Shown piece by piece: positions 50,266 to 60,900 of a stretch of DNA of 64,000 nt (within the stretch, counting starts at the first letter, position 1; each line of letters opens with the position of its first letter). Under the pieces are notes generated by a model. The model saw only the letters and a program-made list of their open reading frames with translations. It ran no database searches and was not told where the DNA came from. The stretch lies in NCBI GenBank assembly GCA_029721515.1, contig CM056556.1:25005669-25069668 (forward strand), given 5' to 3'. The DNA comes from Synanceia verrucosa. Its lineage: Eukaryota; Chordata; Actinopteri; Perciformes; Synanceiidae. A program made the position numbers and the translations under genes.

Positions 50266-53065
50266 CCAGTTGAACTGTTTCCTAAAGGTTACAAAGGCTA
50301 AAATGTCACTCGTGGACAGAAATGTTACAACCACTGTAGTTTATCCTGCCCATTGAAGCACCACTTTTCCAAAAACTGTCTTCTGAATAATAACTGGGCA
50401 CAGGTCAAGCAAAACTGACGTGAGTTGGGACTAATTGGGGATCATATCTGCCAAGTTATTGTGGTGAGGTTCTTCTAATCTGCCCTGTAATGATCTTGCA
50501 CTTTCTGCTACCACACAGAAACATGGACAGGCTTTTGACATTTACACACAGAGTCAGTGATACTAATCAAACAAGGCACAAAACCAAGAATGAACATGAT
50601 ACAATGTGAGAAATAGTCAGACTAAATACAGAAATTAATGTGTGTGCCCTGCCACTGTCTGCTATTCGCAGCAGGGCAACCTGATGGGAAAGGTCACAGC
50701 CAGCGTGCCCTGTTCACACTCCTACCTCTCTACTAATGGTGGTCAATGGTATTCATAATTATCTAAAACATATAATCCATCATTGACCTATTTACTCCGT
50801 GTTGGGCAAGGCTTTGTGGGAGTCAACACATTTGATATGGCAGGCCGTTTTGGCATTTAGCTGGACAGGATATTACGTATATCTGCAATGACATTTTGCC
50901 TCACCAACACTCTACTTCAAGATATCTGTAATTATAGTTGGACTAATAATGCTGCATTCACACACACATAGCAGTGCATTTAGTTCTGGAAAAAAATGCA
51001 GCAGCTTGTTTAAGTTGACATGTGGAGAAATGTAATCAATTGAAGCCAACAGTGTTACCGCCGATCCGGAACTGTACAACTCAGCCACGACGACTCGGAA
51101 GACCTTAATTGCTGTGAGGACAGTAATTGGCAGGAGTGGCTTGCTCATCAATCATACTTTGACAATATTCAATCATTGTGTGTTCTCATGCTTGTCTGGA
51201 GGCAACCATAAACAACATGCTGTAAATCTGTACTGCAACTCATAAACTCTGATCATAAACTCTTTCTGTTTATGGCATTTTCTAGCACATCTCATCCATA
51301 TCAGAAACTACCATTACAATACCCAATCTATTAGTCATAATGCCATCTTCAACAGATATTTGGAGCAGCCATACTGACTTAAACACATGCAATTAATAAG
51401 TCATTTAAGACGTGTGATGAGTTGTTTTCAGTAACAGCTCAGCTGATATCTGTAATGTAGATCTGGCTGGTCAAATTTATGTATAACTCCTTTATGAGTG
51501 CATAACAACTATTCAAAAATTATGTTGTTATGATATGTTGTTGGATAGTCAAATGTGGAAAACAGCAAAATCTTTTAAACTGTTGCCTTTCTCCTCACAG
51601 CTCTGATAAGATCTGTTATCACTGAGGCAGGGAGCACCTCTGGCTCCGAACTTATCAGATTTGAGAATGCATAACAGAAAGGAGGTAGGGAGGGACGCAT
51701 CGAATTAAAAATGGAATGAGCCTGAGGGCTCCTGCTATAGCTAGATATATTTGCGTTGAACAATCTCACGCCAGCTGCTTGGATTTGACTGGCAGTAAAT
51801 GTATTTCTTCCCTTCACGTCAATCTTTTGGGGGGGGGGGGTTATGCTTCCTTGAAAAAAAAACAAAAAAAAAAACATTTTAAAAGTTAAACCATTGTGTG
51901 ACAGTTCAGTATGTGAAAGAGATCACATCCTTTGACAGTGTATTATGTCGCAACTTTAAGGCAAAAATGATGGCATTCCCATTTGGTGAGGTTGGTGGAT
52001 TGTGAAAATAACAAAGGTGTATTAGTGAAAATTTCACAAACAGCAGTATCATCCTTCAGCATGTCATTAGCATTCAAATCATGATAAATGCACATACTTG
52101 CTTTGTCAGATTGACTATAATGGGTTTATTATGCGAGCACAACACTGATACTGGACGAAGGCAAAACTTTGTAAGAACACATCAAACCACATGCTTGAGC
52201 AGTGTAAGCTAATGGGTTTGATTTGTGAGGATATTTGGCTGTTGAGTGAACAGCCAAGAGTTGACAGCTTGATATAAAGCTGTACTGCATAGGATCAGTT
52301 TGCATCTAGCGGAGAGGATTGCAACCACGTAACATTAAGAGGACATGCTCCTTACACAGAATGGCTCATCCTAAGCTGATTAAAACAATTCTTTCCTTAT
52401 TTTTTAGGTGATTATACACTACACCTAAATGCTGCACGCTGTTCCTTTAAAATGTGATATTATAAAGAATTTACACATTCAGTCTTATCTTGTATCTTGT
52501 TGTTATTTTTGTTCTCTAATTACTACTTTTTACAAATTTTAATGATTTAATTTCTTTCCATGTCATTGAGGAATGTCCCTCAAAAATCACCCCTGCTCTG
52601 CAAATTTCAAAGGTGAGTTAAGTAAAAAAATAAAGGCATTGTAGAGCTCACGTTTCTACTGGAGGCCCATCTTTGCCTTAAATGTGTCCAACACATGCAT
52701 TCTGAATTTTTTGAAAAGACAAGACAAAAAAAAATCAACATCCTGGAGCCACAGAGGTCATCCCTGATACTTGCCAGCAGAATGTCATTGCAGATTTCAG
52801 TGGTCTCAATGTATGTTAGTCAAAGCAGCATATTTTGTATATATGTGTTTTTGTTCTCCATGTAATCCATTCATACAACTTTAATCACCCGAGCCCTATA
52901 TACTGACATCAACAACAACAACGACAACAACATCATATGAGGAAATGTAACTTGTTCAGGAATGTGTTTTTTGGGAGGGGGTTACAATGTGTTAATATAC
53001 ACTAGGATTGTTCTTTAAATGTGACACATTATTTGAGGTGCTCTTAAATGATTGCTTTCAGTTTC

Positions 53066-53302
53066 AACAACAGCAGCAGCACAGTGCTGCTATCAATAAA
53101 TAAATATATCATACATCCCCATGGGTACATGCCTAAACCAGACAGTGCGACTACACTTTGGAATTACAATGTTAAACATTATATTATTTAGGAAACCCCG
53201 AACTAAGGAAATTGTAGAGATGTTGTGGTAACTGGAGGTAGTAATTCATGCCTCAGTTCATACAAGAGATAACCAGTGTCAGTCACTCTCTGCTTTGCTG
53301 TT
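53066..53302 (+). repeat. 237-bp inverted repeat, arm 1
   Basis: The reverse complement equals 54209-54445 over 237 bp, with one mismatch seen (ata/gta near 53108). It starts with an imperfect gca/gct-rich patch. It lies about 1.5 kb beyond the kitlg stop codon. Confidence 0.95.
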
Positions 53303-54153
53303 TGAAGATGAACTGTTGAGCCCAAAAAAACACAGGCAGATGTAGCAACGTGCTGAGGGGGAGTTTTCCCCAAAGAGTTCATGATGCGATGCAGCAGGTT
53401 GTGGGATGATTTGTGGGAGCCAGGGAATCCAGTGGGGGTGTGGTACGGGGGTCTCCCTCTGCCAAAAACTCACTCAGAAGCATGGGGTTAATGCTGTCTT
53501 ACAAGAAAGGCAAGCTTATCCATACGGCAGCAGGCGTGGTTTACCCAGAGGAATCTTGAGCGTGGCAAATTGAGACTCTGCCATCATTAATCTGGAGAGC
53601 AGTCAAAAACAAGCCTTTTACCTCTGAGATCTTGCCATGGAATTCAGCTTTTGTTTTGCTTTTTTCATCACCTTTGGACACCAACAGGCAAAAAGAGTAG
53701 AGTCCTGTGAAATAAATGAGAGGGCAGAGGTTTTAGAGCGCAGTGATGGGCAATGATTCAAACTGCTTTATTTTCAAAGCTGTCAAAACAGTATAGGAAA
53801 AACTCTCACCAATAATGCTGAAGAGGGTCGAAGTGTTACACTATTTCAATGACGTTCAACTTGATTCTGCAATTAGACAGAGAGGATGATGTTAGAAAGT
53901 AAAGTGTGAACTCTTTTAGGGTCACAAACTGTTAAGAGCCAAACAAAAATGTATTAATGAACGGAATGACAGGTTCAGCTCTATCCCCACAAAAAACAGG
54001 CTTCTTATTAATTGAAGAGCTGAACCTGCTGTTTCATTTTGTTTTCTATATTGTAAGCATACACGGGATCACAGCAGTCTGCTGGGGAGCCTTAGCACTA
54101 AATTACTGTACTGTATATAAGAGGCACAGCTGTATGGGTCCAAAAATGCTGGA

Positions 54154-54209
54154 TAATACATCCCAACTACTAAATCCCATGACTGGGATTTAGTAGTTGG
54201 GATGTATTA
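54154..54209. repeat. perfect hairpin, 26-bp arms
   Basis: Arms 54154-54179 (taatacatcccaactactaa...) and 54184-54209 are exact reverse complements with the loop tgac. The right arm ends where arm 2 of the large inverted repeat begins. Confidence 0.95.
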
Positions 54210-54445
54210 ACAGCAAAGCAGAGAGTGACTGACACTGGTTATCTCTTGTATGAACTGAGGCATGAATTACTACCTCCAGTTACCACAACATCTCTACAAT
54301 TTCCTTAGTTCGGGGTTTCCTAAATAATATAATGTTTAACATTGTAATTCCAAAGTGTAGTCGCACTGTCTGGTTTAGGCATGTACCCATGGGGATGTAT
54401 GATGTATTTATTTATTGATAGCAGCACTGTGCTGCTGCTGTTGTT
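54209..54445 (-). repeat. 237-bp inverted repeat, arm 2
   Basis: Inverted copy of 53066-53302. Spacer between arms is 906 bp. Both arms end abruptly, with no terminal motif or target duplication that would make this a transposon. Confidence 0.95.
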
Positions 54446-54601
54446 TTCTTGCTGCAGGCTTTCTGTTAAAATGTAACTAAACCAAAACCATTCTGGATAT
54501 ATCTACTGTTGAATGAAGCACATTATTGATGCTAAGGGATGTGTATCATGTCATTCTGTTCTACTTCTGATCAAGTTGTAATGTTTATAGTGTTTGTTGA
54601 C

Positions 54602-54607
54602 TTTATT
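54602..54607 (-). terminator. candidate kitlg poly(A) signal
   Basis: On the minus strand the bases read AATAAA, about 210 bp after the kitlg stop. Another AATAAA lies at 53767-53772. If the first is used, the inverted repeat lies outside the mRNA; if only the second is used, arm 2 is inside the 3' UTR. Confidence 0.35.
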
Positions 54608-54817
54608 TTCTCTGTTGATTTTATTTTTCAATTCATGTTACCAAAGTGCTTAGCTTTTAAGTCAAATGAGGCCCAAACTTCTGTATCACAAAAAATGCAG
54701 AGAAAATATTCAAAAAAAAATTCACAGGTTCACAGAATCCCTGAATAGAAGTCAAGCGTCTGCAGTGAGTTCCATTAAGGGGAATCATTTCCTATTGACA
54801 TTCTGACAGAAAAAAGC

Positions 54818-54931
54818 TCACTTTTCTGGTAATTCGGCATCCAGTGGCGATGCAGTAGCTTCTGTTCCTGTGAAGAGTCCAACCTCTCCAGGATTCTGTT
54901 GAAGATCATCCTCATTCCTCCGTGATCTAAC
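54818..54931 (-). CDS. kitlga: kitlg exon: cytoplasmic tail and stop
   Basis: The acceptor ctggaacag precedes 54931. The exon reads VRSRRNEDDLQQNPGEVGLF to ...SPLDAELPEK, then TGA (54820-54818). The last codon and stop overlap a good donor (AA|GTGAGC at 54821), so splicing to a further tail exon is possible. I found no convincing later exon. Confidence 0.75.
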   Translation of the reverse strand, partial: VRSRRNEDDLQQNPGEVGLFTGTEATASPLDAELPEK

Positions 54932-57900
54932 CTGTTCCAGGAAAAAAATCTTTAATTCCAAACATTACAGTTCGTGAATCGGTTCCAGCTGAAATCAAGT
55001 CTGCAATGCATCTGCACTGCAGATAGTTGAAAGGTTGTCGCCGCAGCTGTCATAAATTCTGCACAACAAAGCGGTATCTCGACAATAAAACAGGTCACTA
55101 ACAGGCAGTCCTATCTCCAGAGTGCCGCGCGAAAAGGAAAGGCTTAGCAACGGGTAAAAGGTCAGCTCACCTTCCACACAAGCAGGAATACGAGAGCTAG
55201 GAGTGGAATGAACAGTAAGGAGAGAAGGCTTCGCTCCACCACCTCAGTAAGGGTCCTCTGTTGTTCTGGATCTGGGAAAAAAGAAAGAAAAACTTAAAAT
55301 AAAACTTATGTTACACTTTTCTGCATCACGTTTGTGTCAATCACATGTTGGACCGTGATTGAACCTGACTACCTGATCATGTACCAAACTCAGCTTTAAC
55401 TTGGGCACAGAAAACTTTCAGCAGATCCATGTGAAAACCCACCTTCAGACACCAAAGAGAAATAACGACAAACACATTAACACTTTCTGGTTGGTGGAGT
55501 ACTTTCAAATTATGTCAAATGACCATGCTATGGTCAACCACACAAATGGCAAATAAAAAAAAAAAAATGCTCAGCTGAGCAACTGTGTCATTTAGTCAGT
55601 TCACACTGTGGGAATTTCAGCACTTTTTCCAGCGCTTTCAAGCATTCTTCAGAAAAAAGGAGCGCACTGCAAGGGTCTTAACAAGGTGAGTAGAGAGAGG
55701 CGTGACAAGATAAGACACGAGACATACAGGAAGACAGGATAAGGAATGTGCCCTGCAAAGTACCGTTAATCAAGTGACAGCAGCTCCAGGGAAAATGTGC
55801 TGCCTTGTCATAGAATGTGGCAAAAATACCGCAGCCGGTCAAAAGCTGCTGAGTTGACACACCAGCTGGGCTGGATTTCTAAGAGATACTGACAATTACA
55901 AACTTACGTGGATTGCAGCCTGTTGCGGCACAATCTGAGCCTTTACTGCTGGATGGTGGTGACTCTATGTGGGGTGGGAGATGAAGATGAGTTGGTGAGT
56001 TTGGAGTTACGGGAGGAGACAAGCAGAGAAGAGAAGAGAAGAGAGATGGGAAAAAAGGGGAGAAAGTGGAGAGTTAGTGGAGTATGATGAAAACATTTCA
56101 TTGTCAGGTCCCCCCACCCACACACACACATACAAAAGATCTAATCCGACCACTCTGGCAAAGAAAAGCCAAGCGCTAGGGAAGATTGCTCTGTAATCAA
56201 CACGTACACAATCAGGTTTCGGCTCTTTTCTTCTCTTTCACATGCGCTGCCTGGGGACACCTTCCCTAAGTCCTGTGACTCAGTGGAGTCTCAACGGACC
56301 GTCGAAGCACTGAGACCGTTTGGAGTTTTTATCTTTGCAACGTTCTTGTGAAGAAATAATGGCTGCTGGATTAAAAGATTCTTGAAAGCAGCCACAAGAG
56401 ATCTGTCCTACATAGAACCTGTTCACAATAGTCCAAAAAGGTTGGCGGGGGTTTTTACAAGCAGAAGTGAACTAGTGACTAGAATGTTGCTGGTTTCAAT
56501 CTGTAGACCAGCTCAGAAAAAGTGTGTGGGGAATGTGACCTACATTGTCGACTGCTGTTAATGTTTCAGACAATAAAACGCTTCCAGAGGGTAGGATATA
56601 GTGGCTCTTAGCGGACAGGTTCCAACTGAGTGCCCCTCGCTCACTTTTCTATGACTTACTACAGTAAATCCAAAACCATGGTAAAGATGTTGTGTCTTTC
56701 AGGACTCTAGTCTCACCTAATTTCACAAGCGTGTTGGAGAACTACATTAAAGGTAAAATGTAAAAATGTCACATGATACCACTGGGCCCAAAAATACTTT
56801 TCCCCAAACATTACCCAATGGATACTTTTTATTCATGTGAATCAACTGGGAGGTAGGGGTTAAGGCAAACACTAGTGCACTTGCTCTATGGGTTTCTGGG
56901 TGCGGAAGATCGCCATAAGATCCGGGTAGTTTCAACTTCAACTGAAATCCAACCCAGCAGTTAAATGTTTAGCTTCTGCTGGTTTTAATGTTGCAAAACG
57001 TTCAGCAAACTTTCTCAGGATTACGCCATTGGAAACCATTCAGGTACTGTTATTATTTTTCCTGTCTCCATGGGCCAGCTTCTTTCCAAACACCCAGTCT
57101 CCACCAGAGTATGCTGACTCTTCTACCAGCCCTATTATTTTATTTTAGTATCCTGTGGCTTAAAACAAGTTCATTGTGGGGATATTTTGGCTGAATCATT
57201 TTAATATTCCAGGTCAAAAGGGTCAAAGGTTTTCAGAGTTGACTGTTTTTTTTTTACCATTAACAATAAAAAATTCTTGCAGTAGTCATCTGATTATCAT
57301 TTAACACTCATCTTTTTACACGTGACTATTGATTTTGGCCTGAATATCATTTCGTCTTGCATCCATAATTTGAAATATGGCATTTCTGGTTCATTGAAAA
57401 CAAAAACTAAAAAGCATTGATTGATGATTGATGTCACACCTCGAACTGCAGGTATTTGTCTTTGTCAAGTGCCACAAACACGCTAATTTACCAAAACTCA
57501 ACAGGCTATGTGTAAACACCACATACAATAATCATTCACCTTTAAAATATATTTCTGTTGCTGCTGTTGTGTATGGTGTTGTGGGACAGGGAGGAGGATC
57601 ACAGTCATCTGAATCTTCTTTATTCTGTGCAGCTATAAGGAAGTCTTTGACAAAGTCAAAATATCGTGCGGTTGGCCACCTCTCTTCCCTGTAGTGGCAC
57701 TCAAAATCGTACATGATCGGCTCCTGCACAGATGTAAAAGACACATCATAAAATTTGTAAGATTATTCAAAGAATCATCAGTGTGGCTCCATCTGACAGC
57801 TATTAGCCATATCTACAGGCTGACATATGCACAAAGCAGCCTTTTCTGTTATGCAATAATGATGAAGTATTTGCCAAAGTCTGTATATTTGCCTTGCATG

Positions 57901-60900
57901 GGATTTATTTTACATATCACTTTAAGTCATAGCTACATCACTGACGTGCCTCACCAAGTACAACTCTGGATATCCTGTCATCTTTTTTTGTAGAATGAAC
58001 ATCATTAAAAAATACATCTTGCTGCTGTAGCTCAAAACATAACATTATATACTTACCAAAGGCCCCATGTTGAGCCGCAGTTCTTGGAGCATTTGGATGA
58101 ATATGCTAATATCTTTTCTGTTGGATGAAATATTTCCAAACTTATGAGCTAAATCTTGCAAACTCTCCTCCAAGTAGAAAACGTTTAATTTCACCCAACA
58201 CATCCCTCCCTAGAAGAAAAGGAGCAGAGACATGATGCAACATGGCAATGGCAAGCAGTGTCTGATTTTTGAATAGATATATGTCGTCCTAATCAAATTT
58301 GCCAAAACAAAAATAATAAAATAATATTATTAACAATCTTTCCAGTTTAATAAACAATTAATGCTGTAGATGACATAATATTTAAACTGCATAATAGTTA
58401 TGGGTTCAGTCAAAGTTTCCTGTGAAGGTATAGCTGAGGAAAAGGTAAAGGAAGCACCATTATGAAAATACTTTGTATCGGTATGAATAATGGTAAATAT
58501 ATCTGCTCATTTGCAATTTAAAGGTTGTGTGTGAATGTGCTAATTTTCACACTAGATTTTGGTAATTATTACCTGTGATTTACTACAGGTGGTTAACACA
58601 ATAGCTTACCTCTTCTTTTGGTATGTAGTGCACAGGAATTTTGTAATCTTTAGGAATATTGTGTCTCTGTAAAAAGAAAAAAAACTATAAAAACCCTAAA
58701 AAGTGAAAATACAATTAATTGTATAGCATGTGGAGAAAATGCACTTAATTGTTTGCCTGGACAGTAAAAACACTTTCATTTGATGAGTCAAATGCATAGG
58801 TAGTTTGCTTCCTACTTTATTTTTATACATGCTGAATGACTGGAATTTTTCAAAAACAATGTTTTCATTTCATCATTTCAACATATTTTCACTTGACCCA
58901 CAATCACATGGCAGATGCATCGAGGAGGGAGCTACGAAAATGGCGAACTCAAGAAAATGAATTATAAACTCATATATCCTTCCACATATAACTAGATCAG
59001 AAGTAGCAGCCATGATAAAGTGATCATCCAGCATGGATATATACAATTCCCATGATTAGACTAGGGCTTTAGCTAAAAATTATTGTAGTTAAATTGTAGT
59101 ATTGTTCTTACCAAAACTGAGAGTCTAGAGATGTCATCTGTCACTGGGTTGACGTCAAATTTACTTGAATGTACCCCAAGCGTGATGAACAGCAGTAGTT
59201 GGACACAGACGCCTATCCAAATCTGCAGGTCAAAAGAGACAAACACAATTCGTTTTTACAATTAGTAACACCATCCACATATAATAAATGATAACAACAT
59301 GCAATTTTATAGCAACTTATAGATGTAGCTGGCGATAAAAAAAAGAAAGGAAAAATTAAGACACAAGTGTATCATAAGGACATGCAGTGTCTTATCAAAG
59401 CAGTATTGTATAAGGAGGAAAGTGAATTATTAGTCTTGTCTTGCTTTTGATGCCGATCACAGAGTATCAAGTGTGTGAAAAAAGAATTTAGTTGCTCAAT
59501 TTAAATGCAAAAAAACAATGCTGGCCATTTCATCTGATTTTTTTTTGCACTGATGACGTAGAGAAAGAAATGCCACTTTTCCAAGAAGGAACTTAAGACT
59601 TACGTAATACTGACATCAACCAAGAGATGATATGAATGCACTAGTAAAGACACAATACCCCCTATTTTCACAGCACTTGACTTGTAATAGCAGAAAAAAG
59701 CATCAAAAGTGTTCATTCCACTCACTGTCCCAGTAAACCATAAAAGTGAACCCTGAATCTGAAACAACTTAATGAAATTCAGTCATCATCATTTTCAATT
59801 ATTTCCATGAAATGATGTTTTAGTCACAAGTTCTGAGCCAGGTAATAAAGAGAGCTTATTGTTTTTCTCTGGTCTCCTCAGACTTCTATGTATATTGTTT
59901 TCTAAGTTTGTTTCGGTTAAATAGTGCTGAGTTTCTGTTCTGCTTAGATGGAATGAAATTACAATGCCTCCAAGGGCTGCTCAGGGACAATGGGCTGAGT
60001 AAATGAGAGAATAAACATGCGTTTACTAATGCTAATACTTTCAGTACATTACATGAAAGAACGACTGTGTGAACTAGTTCACAGTTAGTGTTCTACTAGA
60101 CAACATTTCTCATGATGTAAACAGAGGCTCCTTTCACACAGATGACTGCTTGAAAGTGACAAACTAGCAGCTTCAAGTGAACAGACCCACATTTTTTTAG
60201 TCTGCCGGTGAGTTATCTTCTGTTTCTGACACAGTGCTACCACTCAGCTGACCTTTAGGTCGTGAGAATGGTGGACTTTTGCAACACAGTGCTGTTGTTC
60301 ATGTGATGTTGTATGCAGGTACGGGATCCAACACTTTTTATTCCAATTGCACAGGTTTACATTGAGAGAAGCTGAGACCGCTTATGACAAGTTGGTTTAA
60401 CTGCATTAGCAGAACATGTTATCATGGTCTGGATCTGTGCATGTCTGCTAATGTCACACATTTTCTTCTTTCACCAGCACTGGCCAGAGACAGAGGATGT
60501 ACAGCGATTTGTCTACAACCAAAGTCATCAAACTGACTGTGACTGTATCAGCTTGTTCTTAAATGGCCAATAAGCAAAAAAACAACAACTCTGCAGTCAC
60601 AATTGGGTGTCAAACTTGAAACTAGAATTTCAATCATCTACGATAGTTTCTAAGAGTCTCTTTGGTAGCAACCCTTTTTCGAATGTTAATCATTAAACAA
60701 CGCTATTCTGTGGCACTTTTGACATTTCGGTGGTATGACAATTTTGTTTTTACTCACAAGAGCATCAGGACAACCAAGAGTAGTGAATGCAAAAAATGCA
60801 CACATTCAAAATTATTTTGAAGAATCACCTTTGTCAGTGTGTTTCTTTTTAGATCTAAAGGAAATGTACCATATTTTACCACCAAATGGTATTTGAAAGC

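Larger units (their letters stand above)
41873..53065. other. intergenic, no gene seen
   Basis: About 11 kb without a supportable gene. Contains two perfect hairpins (entered separately), a CA microsatellite at about 44976-45034, a T run at about 46849-46868, a G run at about 51830-51840, a tandem pair near 49857-50265, and AT-rich unique-looking sequence. Reading frames here are short and show no conserved protein motif. Confidence 0.5.

Noticed and set aside
53970..54028. 13-bp inverted repeat with a 33-nt loop
   Set aside because: Arms are short and the loop is long enough for chance; not counted with the tight hairpins.
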